Source: Mytilus edulis
Taxonomy: Eukaryota; Mollusca; Bivalvia; Mytilida; Mytilidae
Assembly (NCBI RefSeq): GCF_963676685.1
Contig: NC_092348.1
Span: forward strand, 23,287,386-23,351,385
DNA length: 64,000 nucleotides
Direction: 5' to 3'
Each line of letters begins with the position of its first letter. Within the stretch, counting starts at the first letter, position 1. The position numbers and the translations under genes were made by a program. Below are positions 1 through 10,290 of this stretch, one piece after another. Below the pieces are notes generated by a model. That model did not search any database. It saw nothing but the letters and a program-made list of their open reading frames with translations, and had not been told where the DNA came from.

Positions 1-379
1 TATAAATTTGTTACATTCGAGTGGACACCAAGAGTATATAAACCAATTTCGAATGCAGTTTTTCTGGATGATGTTTGATATAAATTTGGGTAGAGGTCAT
101 CAAATCGGGTAGAGGTCATCAAATCATTCATAAAAGATGTGAAAGTGTTGAATATTTCCCACACTTCACAAATGTATCAGTTATAAAATCAAATCAAATG
201 AAATCATTTTATTGGTGTAAAATCCAGATATTGGATTGTTACAAAGACAAACATGACAATCATTACAAACATAACTGTATAGTTAGTATAGTCAAACACA
301 TGCATACTAGTTACTATACTATATATAAAAATATTAATTTTCGCGAACCATTTAGGTCACGGAAATTCCAAAATATGGC
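1..379. other. Intergenic, no gene seen
   Basis: No credible coding exon. A 19-base word (GGGTAGAGGTCATCAAATC) is repeated back to back near 88-125. The short open frame near 198-410 has no recognisable motif and runs into a dispersed repeat. Confidence 0.5.
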
Positions 380-800
380 ATCAGTAAGGAGAGTTGTGCA
401 AATAATGTGAATACACAGAACCCCCATCCAAATTATCTTTAGCTAAAAGTATTCATCATTTTCTATTTTATATGTACCAGCAACATTCCATTTTTCTATA
501 ATTTCGATTGAAATATTCCAAAATCTGAGTTAAAATCGATCGAATGCCCCAAATAAACATTGTCTGATTGGTTGAAGTACTGTGGCGTCAATGATTAGCA
601 TAACTTGATAAGCCTCGATGTAAAGAATAAGCCTCGATGTAAAGCACACGCTTCACATGAATAAGGAGAGTTTTACAAATAATGTGAATACACAGATCCT
701 CCATCCTATTTATATTTTTCTGGAAATGTTGCAGTGTTCATCATTTCTGTTTTGATTCTGCTCACAACATTCCATTTTTCTATAATTCCGATTTAAATAT
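380..800 (+). repeat. Two tandem copies of dispersed repeat R1
   Basis: A word containing AATGTGAATACACAGA is found at about 397 and 678 with similar downstream sequence (CAACATTCCATTTTTCTATAAT near 481 and 768 in both copies), so the unit is about 280 bases. A third copy lies at 10214-10285 in the same orientation. Between the copies, a 19-base word (ATAAGCCTCGATGTAAAG-) is doubled near 608-646. The nature of the repeat is unknown. Confidence 0.6.
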
Positions 801-877
801 GTGGAACCCGCAATAAAAATAGATGGCCTCAATGATCTAATAGCAACGCAAAAAATTCCGTTACCCTGAGTTCTACG

Positions 878-965
878 ATGTTACATTAGACTGGGATCCG
901 GCCCAATCTAGCTGCGCGTCGTAAGGTCAAGATTAGCCAGGATCCCAGTCTAAATTATGTTACAT
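878..965. mobile_element. 66-bp palindromic mini-element flanked by 9-bp direct repeats
   Basis: Inverted arms TAGACTGGGATCC (887-899) and GGATCCCAGTCTA (940-952) are perfect over 13 bases and continue imperfectly inward. ATGTTACAT stands directly left of the left arm (878-886) and again four bases right of the right arm (957-965). This fits a tiny foldback or MITE-like insertion with a 9-bp target duplication, although ATGTTACAT is itself nearly palindromic and could belong to the arms. Confidence 0.5.
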
Positions 966-1385
966 AAACCCAAAACCATATCACACAATTACAGAACTTT
1001 GCGCTCAAATGTAATTCTTGGGGAAGTATACGGGTAACTTCGTTTACGAAAATTTATACACACTTTATCATTAACATATTACCTGGCTTTTGCATATTCA
1101 CTATTTTTTTATTCTGAACTGTAGTCGAATTTTATTCTATACATTTTTTTTTACATGAAGCAATAGGAGTAAGAATATTTATTTAGCGCCAATTTAACCA
1201 GCATCACAATAACTCGAATAATTCAGCGCCCTCTATCCACTACTTTTCTCGAGGGCTTGAAGGCAGACTGATCATTGGTCGCGTCAGCCCTGTACAAATT
1301 GTACAGACCAATCAGAGTCTATCCCATGGCGAATATGCGCAATGATTACTTCCGTAGTAAATACCGCTTGTTTACAAATTTCAAA

Positions 1386-4300
1386 ATGGACGTCGACCAA
1401 TGCCTTCGAATGATAGAAGATAAATATGACTTCAAGTTTAAAGATAAACAGGAAGAATCTATAAAAGCAATTGTCCAATTTAATGATACATTCGTTACTC
1501 TGCCGACGGGTTACGGAAAGTCCAGTATTTATTTTTATCTGCCCGAGATATTTGAGGCCTTGACTGGAGAGAAATCGTCTATTGTTGTCATTTCACCACT
1601 ACAAGCATTGATGCTGGATCAAGTTCAAAAGCTGGAAAAACTGTCAATAACATCTGTTGTGGTTGGTGAAATTCAGAAAGATAAAGGTGTTGGTCAGAAA
1701 ATATCTGAAGGACAATTCTCAATCGTATTTTCCTCGCCAGAGGCTGCATTGACATCTGGTATGTGGAGGAAGAATCTGACCTCAGGTGTTTTCCATGATC
1801 GTGTAAAGGCAGTTGTCATTGATGAAGCACATTGTATAACTGAATGGTAAGTCTTATATACAATCTCTTATTAATTGTTTTATAGCAGTTATAATCGCCT
1901 CAAGGGTAAAAAGGGGGGGTCTTGTTAGTTTAGTTGTGAGTTCGTGGTCTAGTGGTTAAGACCGATGGCTACAGTGCTGAAGGTCTCGAGTTCGATTCTC
2001 ACTCCGGGTGCTAAAAATATCAGTACATCAGAAGGGTAATTTTCACGCTCTCACACACATCTCTGGTACCCAGACCGGAGTTTAAACTAGCTTGGGTACT
2101 TTGGGGGCCTCGGTTGGTCAAAGTTGTCCGCTACTTTGACCTGGAGATCAATCGTCTGATATCTCTCTGGTTTGTTTGTTTCCACCGAGTGGCCCGGTGG
2201 TTTTCTCTGAGTACTTCGGCTTCCTCCACCATAATAACAGACTTCCCGGTGTCCTAGCACTCCCTTTGTGTTGGGTGGGGATTGAATTGACCTTTAAAAA
2301 TAATTGTTGTATAAATATATGTTAGTGACACATCTCCATTAATCCCTATAGGGAGTGTACATGGATGCCACTGTACCCTCGCAGCTTTCGAGGGGTTCTT
2401 TGGATATCGGAGGCATTTACCAGTACATACATACATACATGAACCCCCTTTTTTTTATTACAAATGTGACTATAAGGACATATTGTTGGGTTCCTCTTTA
2501 AACTTTTAGACACGATTAGATCAGTCCTATAAATACAGTGACATTATATAAAAATATCTTTTCAAAAATAATTATTTTTCTTTTAATTAATTTTAAACTA
2601 ATAGTTATTGTTTTATATATAAATTATAATATCGAATATGCACATGATAATACTATACTAACTGTAAATTTATTTTTACATGTATTTATTACTGTAATTT
2701 TGAAGAACTATTAAATTTAAATAGTTTAATTAATGCGATTTGGAGGAAAGCTGCAGTAAATATATGATTTTGGTATCAGAATGAAAGTTCTTATTTATAT
2801 TGCAGTCTTAAGTATAGAGAACATGCATGTTGTCTCATTGGCACTCACACCACATCTTCCTATATCTATGTAGTCACATTATGCCAATAAATAATAACAA
2901 TCTTGCAAGAATTTCTGAATTTAAAGATGTACACAATGATTTTATAGACTTTGTATAAATGTATAATCATTAATTGATTTATTTCATTCAAATAGACATG
3001 ATAGATTGATTTTTTCCAGCATAAAATCAAGGAATAATATTTGTATATACAATTCCTTGATAAAATGTATAAATAAACTATAATCAATATGCTTTCGGCT
3101 TTTGAATAAAATTAATAAAAGTTAAAATATATACATTGTAATGCCATACATCAGGGACGTATATAATATAAGTCCTTGCATACATGTACATGTATTTATA
3201 AAAAAGGAGATGTGGTATGATAGCCAATAAGACAACTGTCCACAAGAGACCAAAATGACACAGACATTAACAAGTTACAACTATAGGTCACCGTACAGCC
3301 TTCAACAATGAACAAAGCCCATGCCACATGTCAGTTGCTTAAAAAAAACAATATCCTGAGTTTTAAATTATGTTGAATTGATTATTTTAAAATAGATAAC
3401 ATTACCAGTAGTTTATTAACTTGACATATTTTAAGTTTAGATGTACTCTTTATTTCAGGGGTGGTGAATTTAGAAAAGAATATGACCGACTAAATGAACT
3501 GAGATCAGTTTTTCCTGAAAAAACAGCTTTTGTGGCGCTTACTGCAACAGCAACACAAACTATGAGAATGGAAATAATGAAAAAACTCCAAATGATACGA
3601 AATGACACACGCACAGTATCACTTCTCCCTGACAGACCAAATGTGATATATCATATGCAGAAATCCAACAAGAAGAAAGAAGAACTAAATTGGCTTCTTA
3701 ATGATTTAAAGACAAATGGTAAAAGTTCCAAAAAAACAATTATTTACTGCAGAAACATAATGTCTTGTGCTGATTTATATGAACATTTCTGTAATGAAAT
3801 AGAACAAGGTAATGATCTTGAGAAAAGAATGGTTGCAATGTTTCACCGCTCAACTGCAGACACAAACAAGACCCATGTTTTGTCCCAATTTCCAACTTAT
3901 GACACTAATTTGCGAGTTATATTTGCTACAATCGCATTTGGTATGGGTGTGGACATTCCTGATATTGAACGTGTTATACACTGGGGTGCACCTCGAGGTC
4001 TGGAACAATATTCTCAGGAAAGTGGGAGAGCTGGTAGAGACGGTAGAGAATCAGTTTCATGTGTATATTATTCCGGTTATGACATAGCTAAAAATCGCTG
4101 CAAGGAATCAGTGCGTGACTTCTGTACAACCACAAAATGCTTGCGTATGCAGCTGACATCTCATTTTAAATTAGACGACATTGCATCACCATCATCAGGG
4201 ACAAGATCAAGTCAACCAACATCATTGTGTCGCTGCTGCAGTAACTGTAAAGTCAATTGTGAATGTGGAAACTGCTTCAGCTTTCATGATGAAAACAGTT

Positions 4301-4572
4301 CCAATGACTTATTCTCAAGAGAAGACGACTTCTTGCTTGGACAATTTTGTGGTTTTCTTAATGAAGCAGTGAGGGAAAACTTACTTGATTTTTACGAAAT
4401 CCTTGTTGAAGAACAAAAAGGACGACATCTTCTTTTTAATAGTTCTATGATTGAAACCGTTGTAGAAAATGCAGACTTCATTTTCAGCGAAGACGACATT
4501 GTGTCTCTTGGACTTATAGATCATAACCTGGCAGGAGATATTCTTGAACTCATTGCAGAAGTTAAAGATTAA
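1386..4572 (+). CDS. RecQ-family DNA helicase, two exons, intact
   Basis: ATP-dependent 3'-5' DNA helicase of superfamily 2. Coding exons are 1386-1846 and 3459-4572; donor GTAAGT and acceptor TTTCAG join TG+G into a Trp, giving HCITEW-GGEFRKEY, the usual RecQ motif II region. The product is 524 aa. Visible motifs: Walker A LPTGYGKSS (39-47), ISPLQAL (69-75), DEAH (146-149), LTATAT (181-186), IIYCRN (248-253), ATIAFGMGVD (310-319) and motif VI QYSQESGRAGRDG (337-349). A Cys-rich zinc-binding-like region follows (Cys376 to Cys426), then about 100 residues I do not recognise. There is no WRN-type exonuclease and no clear winged-helix or HRDC domain, so it is shorter than BLM or WRN. ATG 1386 has A at -3 and G at +4; an in-frame ATG at 1326 would give 544 aa. 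Motifs are uninterrupted, so it may be functional. Helicase assignment is secure; the subfamily is not. Confidence 0.9.
1936..2440 (+). mobile_element. tRNA-derived SINE in the helicase intron
   Basis: A tRNA-like head (about 1936-2011) carries a pol III A box (TGGTCTAGTGG) and B box (GAGTTCGATTC) at tRNA-like spacing. It is followed by a unique body including CCACCGAGTGGCCCGGTGG and a 3' tail of CATA repeats (about 2424-2440). It lies wholly within the intron 1847-3458 in the sense orientation. The head is not a functional tRNA gene, because the body and tail are fused to it. The exact SINE family is not identified. Confidence 0.7.
2829..2870 (-). repeat. Fragment of dispersed repeat family A
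   Basis: Contains TCTCATTGGCACTCACACC and the following CACATCTTCC, the same end sequence as the longer minus-oriented copy at 34220-34505. It sits in the helicase intron. Confidence 0.6.
3205..3345 (+). repeat. Dispersed repeat family A copy
   Basis: Starts GATGTGGTATGATAGCCAAT, then CACAAGAGACCAAAATGACA and GGTCACCGTACAGCCTTCAA. This high-copy mussel-type repeat recurs in this window at 5022, 16026, 16520, 19195, 21295, 34220 and 41690. This copy lies in the helicase intron, about 110 bases before the acceptor. Confidence 0.7.
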
Positions 4573-6205
4573 CTTTACTACATTTTAAATTAAAGTTGTT
4601 ACATGTACAGTGATGTATATGATACACAAGACTGAAATATATACCGGTAAGCTCTTCGACAAATTGATGCCTTGTTCTATATAGACATGTAAATTTAACT
4701 GCATACTAGTACATGTAGTACAGTAACTTCTAAATATAAATTTGGTAATTGCAAGAGTTTCAGTTATGTAACAATAACAAATGTCATTTATAAATTTTGT
4801 ATAGCACAGTTTGTAAAAGATTTTCCTTGATCCAAATTATTTAATACATGTATTTCTCTAATTTTCTGAAACTTCATAATTGCAATTAAAAATGCAGACT
4901 AACTTTTCTGATCAACCAATTTTTGTTCTAGTATTTATACAATTCTTCCATTTCAAAGTACACCAAGCTTTGACTTGTCCAGTATCTTAAATTCTTTTTG
5001 TTGTATGCTTGTTTACAAATAAGATGTGGTATGATTGCCAATGAGAATACATTCTTTCGGGTACCAGAGAACATGACACAAAAGTAATTAGCAACTGCTA
5101 GGCCTTCCACAATGAGCAAAACAAGCAGACTTATAAAGACTTTCAGAGGCATATGTAACATTGTAAAACAATCCAAACAAGAAATACATGTTACAACAAA
5201 CCACTCTTATTTTTCAAGCTCCCGACTTGGTACAAGTTACAAGTACATACATGTACATGTAAGGCATACATGTGTCATGGTTTAACAGGTTCATATATAT
5301 ACATTATTTTATTCTGTCCTATTGCCATTTTTCTATCTTTTGTTTCTAATGTGTCAGTCTTGTCTCTGGGCATGAATATATGCAACCATAAGCCAATGTT
5401 ATGGCCTGCTGTACAGCCTCCAACAATTAGTTAAATTAATGCGTAAAAGTTGATTCATCAATAATAAGAAACAACAACAAATGACATGAATGATATGAGA
5501 GAAAGCAACCACTAAAAGACAAGCTCAGGAATTGGATAACAAGGTTTTTGGTTTTGATCACTGCTTAATCTTTTTTCAATTTCAAAAGCATGCATGAAAA
5601 AATCCCACTTGACGTTAATCAAACAATCAATGCAATCACATTAAGAAAGAACACTAAGTAAAGGAAACAATGCAATTTGTTATAAAAAAAAAGTCTTTAT
5701 TTTTCAAACATTAATCAAGCAGTAAACATTTACATAAACAACACTACAATTTACTCAATTTCTTATTATTGGTGCACATGGTGCAATTATAAATAACATG
5801 ATTGAGGAAGAAAATTAACAGATTTCATCCAATTTAATTCTACCACACTTTAGTTATTTACATGACACAAGCACTATTAAAACATAGTTCTTAATTACTG
5901 ATAAGTACATTTTGTACACACATAGACACAGAAAGCACTATAACTACAATCAGTAATGAAAATAAACTTGCGTACCCTATATGTACTTTAAATATGTCAA
6001 CAAAACTTGCACAAAACCTCACATGGTATATATAAATTAACACTTGAAATTGTGGCATACTAATTAATGACATGTAAAAAGATGCTCTAAAAATACCAGG
6101 TACCCTCTGCATACGTTTCAGTTGAACAAAATTAATTATTTACATGAACACATTGAACTCAATTCCAACATCAACAAAGCTGCTATTGAATGTTTTTGGT
6201 ATTAT
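4573..6205. other. Intergenic, AT-rich, degenerate repeats
   Basis: Region between the helicase stop and the cluster of 8-mers at 6214. A family A copy occupies about 5022-5185 (GATGTGGTATGATTGCCAAT), and a more decayed one lies near 5340-5530. Open frames here have no recognisable motif. No gene is seen. Confidence 0.5.
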
Positions 6206-6213
6206 ACTCAACA

Positions 6214-6630
6214 TATTGCACTTAATCACAAAAACTGACTTCATACATGTACTCAAACAAAAGCAGTTATTTACATATGACCCATATTACACTAGACAGC
6301 AACTGATATATATGCATGTTCATCATTGTAATAAAAAATAAGTTAAATTTGAGCATTTGCTATTGCACTAAAATTATCAGACACTGCCTTATACATTTGT
6401 ACTAGAACAAATGTTTGAATTTACATGATATATATTTGAATTTACATGATATATATTTGAATACACATCAACAAAAAAACTCTTTTAGAGTTTTCTATTG
6501 CACTAAATATTGCACTATAAACATGATAAAAATATGACAAATGGGTTTCAAAGATAAACATATTGCACTAGAGTATACATATGAAATGCACACATTTGAT
6601 GACTACTATAAATATATACATGTATTGCAC
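6214..6630 (-). promoter_or_regulatory. Six copies of 8-mer GTGCAATA downstream of the DUF6589-like gene
   Basis: TATTGCAC occurs on the plus strand at 6214, 6361, 6496, 6508, 6561 and 6623. Read on the minus strand, the direction of the gene ending at 6807, this is GTGCAATA, equal to an 8-mer seed match for the conserved miR-92/25 family (seed AUUGCAC). Two copies share a longer context (TATTGCACTAAAATTATC), so local duplication explains part of the cluster. Whether the transcript reaches this far is unknown; an ATTAAA lies close to the stop at about 6775. Confidence 0.35.
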
Positions 6631-6806
6631 TAAAATTATCACAACAACAAATGAGGTTATTTTGCCAACAAACATTTTATAAAAATGCATGTATATAAGC
6701 TTTTGGTGGATTAAAAAAGGATTTCCTGTATAAAGAGAGCATAAAAACATTTATCTTGAAAGACAAAAATGTATTTTAATTTTCAACCTTCACAATTGGT
6801 TTACTC

Positions 6807-7496
6807 TTATTGTACAAAGTATGATCTTAACCTCTGAGTTTTGGCAAAACTTTCCCTCTTCTCTGTTAGCCACTGGTTAAGTTTAACTCCATCTAACTTT
6901 TCTAACGGATCACTTTTTATTGTTGGAAATGACCGGTGATGTCGACCAGGAATAGTGGAAAATAAATTTTCAGAACCCAAATGTTCAACTAACTTTGAAA
7001 TGTCCTTTTTCATTGATGGTTTTGAATTTGTTGGTTTGCCAAAATACTGATTAAGGCCTCTGGTATAGGAGTCTATAATGTCGTTGCACCCTTGTAGACT
7101 TCTCCCGCATCTCTGAATGGAGGCTGAGGACATATTGCCATGCAGTGAATTCAATGCATCCTTTGCCCTCATGTTTAAAAACTCAAGTGCTTGGTCGGCT
7201 GGAACATTACACCCCTCAACTCCATGAATGTTTATGCATCTGTTGTGTCTTAGCTGATGTGCTAATTTTGGTGGTAAAAGTGCCATTAATTGCGCTTGTA
7301 AACGAAAGGCTAAAAGGCGATATTTGGTATGATTATTTAGTGAAAATCTAAGAAAGTCAAACCTCCACATTCTCACTAGCCTGTCCCCATCGTTCTCCTT
7401 TGAAGAATCTTCTCTAATCCAGTCTTGGAGACCTTCTCTTAGCAGACAACAGGAATAATTGAATTTGTAATCAGGTTTTCCCTGCTGTTCCTCTGA
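6807..7496 (-). CDS. DUF6589-like protein, 3' portion
   Basis: Terminal coding exon of a gene whose 5' exons I cannot find. The frame is open from 7547 down to the stop at 6807-6809; a plausible acceptor (CCAG) places the exon start at 7496. The protein reads ...RLVRMWRFDFLRFSLNNHTKY...LLPPKLAHQLRHNRCINIHGVEGCNVPADQALEFLNMRAKDAL...IQRCGRSLQGC..., with the [H/N]xxKY, NRxINxxGxxGxNxPxDxxxEFLN pattern I associate with DUF6589, a domain of unknown function found in expanded, repeat-associated families in invertebrates and fungi. About 228 residues are visible, including a Lys/Arg-rich tail. It converges on the RecQ gene 2.2 kb away. Function is unknown. It could be a truncated copy or the last exon of a normal gene. 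Family recognition is from memory and moderate. Confidence 0.6.
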   Translation of the reverse strand, partial: SEEQQGKPDYKFNYSCCLLREGLQDWIREDSSKENDGDRLVRMWRFDFLRFSLNNHTKYRLLAFRLQAQLMALLPPKLAHQLRHNRCINIHGVEGCNVPADQALEFLNMRAKDALNSLHGNMSSASIQRCGRSLQGCNDIIDSYTRGLNQYFGKPTNSKPSMKKDISKLVEHLGSENLFSTIPGRHHRSFPTIKSDPLEKLDGVKLNQWLTEKRESFAKTQRLRSYFVQ

Positions 7497-7929
7497 CTGG
7501 TTTAAAGTTAATGGAGTGATCGAAGTGATCGTAATATAACGACTGGATTATTCGGGTTAGCATCACAACAAAATTATTTACCGGTATTTTTGTGAAATTT
7601 CAGTTCAGTTATCAATTAGAGAAATGTTGGCAAGTATTACTTATTTATGTTAAGGTTCTACTGATGTGATTCTCTAGACCTTTTTGACGGTCCGGTTTAT
7701 CCCTTTTATCTCAATACTATCTCCGATGACAGGAATGTCAACTCGACCTATTCGTGTCGAAAGTGAAAATCCACTCTATTTGATGAAATAATTTCTTCTT
7801 CAACGGTTCATGCATTATTTTTGTATTATTTGATAACCAATCACATTCACGTTGCATGTTTGCATGAAAATGGTTATGTACATGTATTAATTTAGTGAAT
7901 TGTAAGGGCGATGCAGCATGCGAGGTCAG

Positions 7930-8141
7930 TGCGCGATCACGTGACATTATTATATGTAAACAAACATGCTCCCCGTGTAACACGTGTCTGAATTATCCTT
8001 TTAAAGTGTTATGAATCTTTCAATCACTATTTTATGATATTTTTCTTTTTGTTTTTAGGTTCGCATATCAGTAGTCCAAGTGAATTAGAAATAGTTCCGA
8101 GTTGTGTGTTTGTTTTTTTTAATAGTCTATAGAATTAGAAG
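7930..8141 (+). promoter_or_regulatory. Two CACGTG E-boxes and a possible non-coding exon
   Basis: ATCACGTGACA (about 7936) and ACACGTGTC (about 7981) are two E-box palindromes 45 bases apart. On the plus strand TTTTTAG at 8058 and GGTAAGTC at 8141 could bound an exon of 8059-8141, which carries no useful reading frame. This may be the start of a non-coding or missed transcript; the evidence is splice-like words only. Confidence 0.2.
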
Positions 8142-9040
8142 GTAAGTCTACATAAGTTATATTTACATGTAACTAAAGTCTAAAAAGATGACTCCACTTT
8201 CCCTCTATATTTAAAACCCGCTTACCAATTTAAACAGCATTTGCTCCCCTTGAAAGCTAATTTGCCCCTTCCCCGTCATTTCCCTTTAAATTTGCTCAAA
8301 AGTCATACTTATAGTCCATTTACATTAACGGCTGATTTGTGATTTTACCAAATTTTCATATTGAACACATTTGACCATTCAGTATGAGTTCCCATGTTTT
8401 TTTGTCTTATATGAAGGAGGTTTTAGGTCATCTTTTTCTAAACACCTTATTGCTATTTGTCTGTCTGGATTGTTAAAACCACAAAATCAGATAGTGATGA
8501 ATATGCAAGTTTTCAACAATCCCGGAAATTACACTTTATTTAATTATCGCTATTTAGTCCAATCTGGGAAAAACAGTAATACACTGTATGTACAACTTTC
8601 TGTTTGGGTCATGCGACTGAAAATAAAGGTTTTTTACTAGAGAGCTGAGGGAGGAAAAACTTTAGAAAGCGATCATCAAGAAACTTTAATAGTTAATAAT
8701 CCACTATTTTTCTAAATTGAAAATTGAAGTAAAAAATTATTTTGTTTTAAGTATTTACAATAAGTTAAAACGGGTCTCATTAAAAAGTATTGTGCATGGT
8801 GAATTGTTTCAACGGCCCCCAGATAGCTTCAACTGGATGAAAAAGTTGTGTAATTTTAGAATTCATCCGGTATGGAATAAATAGCGATTAGGTGTATTGA
8901 CATCCACGAAAAAATATAGGAAGTAAGATACATGTAACTCCCCTTTAGGTTTTGATAAATATTGGATATGACATTAAGAAGTTATAAAACTGTATTCTTT
9001 GAATATGTTTCTAGCGTAACATGCACGCTTAGTACTGCTT
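8142..9040. other. Intergenic, nothing recognised
   Basis: AT-rich sequence with one 89-codon open frame (8371-8640) lacking any motif. No repeat family shared with the rest of the window was noticed. Confidence 0.4.
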
Positions 9041-9660
9041 TTTATACGTCCGTCAAAGACGGGACCTATTATGGTATACAAATGTCAGGTGTCCGTCTGT
9101 CTGTCCAGCGTAAACATGTGGCACCGTAACTTGAGAACGACTTATCCAAATTTCATGAAACTTAATATAGTTGTTTCTTATGATGGTCACATGATCTGTA
9201 TACTTTTTGGTGAAAATAAGATTAAAACTTTTTGAGTTACGGCACATTGTAACTTAAACAGGGGGGGTGTTTTTTTCACATGTCACACCGTATCTCAAAA
9301 ACAATTCTTGATTATGGCTTAAAACTTTAAACACTTCTTAGTTACATTAATCTAAATATCTGTATACTTTTTGGTGATGATTCAAAATTTCATATTTGAG
9401 TTATTAAGTATTTATCATGTTTTTTCCAAGTCCGGATCCATAATTAGTTTCAAAAACCGGAAGTGTGCCATTTGGCCACAGACCACAATTAATTTCTCTA
9501 CCATTTCTTTAGAACATTTTGTATCATTAAAAAAATTGCACCATGCACTTTTGTCAAATTTTTTGTGTGTCTTATGTACAGCACTAGTCCAAAAATATAT
9601 CCAAAATTCAGAAAGATTGAAGCAATCACTTTTACAAATTTAGCCAATATACATCCATAC
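9041..9660 (+). repeat. Hairpin-ended bivalve-type repeat (ACGTCCGTC class)
   Basis: Begins TTTATACGTCCGTCAAAGAC, a short hairpin, followed by degenerate internal duplications (GTATACTTTTTGGTGA near 9198 and 9362; ACTTGAGAACGACTTATCC then later CACCGTATCTCAAAAACAAT). The layout resembles the elements at 45797 and 38820: a hairpin end followed by tandem units. The right end is uncertain. Confidence 0.45.
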
Positions 9661-10079
9661 CCCTATGGACAAGTCAAGAGATGTTCCTTAAACTGTAAAT
9701 ACAATGTATGACCTTTTTGCACTTGGCCTAATCACTCATTCCATATCAAAATGAGTTTAAATACAACATCCAAAAAATTATTTTACCTCTCATCTTTCAT
9801 TTCCACCCAATAAAATCTAAGAAATGAGTGGGGAAGGGAAAGAAAAAAAATTAAGGAAAAATACACTCTAATTAAAAGGAACTACATTCGTGAACAACGA
9901 AAAGCGGGGTCATTAATTGTGGTCTTGGGCCATTTGCAATGTTTTTGAAGCACCTGCTGTGCAAATTTCTTGGATTTTAATCTATTTGGAATACCTTTTG
10001 ACATTAATAAAATGTTTTACTGGCTTTCTATGCAAGAGGAAGCAAGAGAGAAAAAATATTATGTCATTTATCAGAAGCC

Positions 10080-10290
10080 TGTGTCAAAAACAGGGTCGGT
10101 TGATAATTATTATTGTTTTTTTTTTTTTGAAAGATCCAATAAAAAAGTTAGGGTCGGGGCTAAAAAACAGGGTCGGTCAGGTTACCTGAAACACAGATTT
10201 TTTTTTCTCGGCCCAAGGAGAGTTGTTAAAATAATGTGAATACACAGAACCCCCATCCAATTACAGTTATTTTTGGAAAACAAATAGTGT
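10080..10290 (+). repeat. Repeat R1 copy 3 with adjacent repeat
   Basis: CAGGGTCGG is present three times in 10091-10180, then AAGGAGAGTTGTTAAAATAA starts the third copy of the R1 repeat seen at 380 and 661. Together with the first copies, it brackets the RecQ and DUF6589-like genes with same-orientation repeats. Confidence 0.5.

Noticed and set aside
1936-2011. Stand-alone tRNA gene
   Set aside because: A and B boxes are present, but the sequence continues into a SINE body and CATA tail and lacks convincing acceptor-stem pairing.
7738-7983. 81-codon minus-strand frame upstream of the DUF6589-like exon
   Set aside because: It does not resemble the N-terminal part of such proteins and no in-phase splice to 7496 was found.
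1-10285. R1 repeats as transposon ends around the RecQ and DUF6589-like genes
   Set aside because: Three same-orientation copies, two of them tandem, without matching target duplications; ordinary dispersed repeats explain them equally well.
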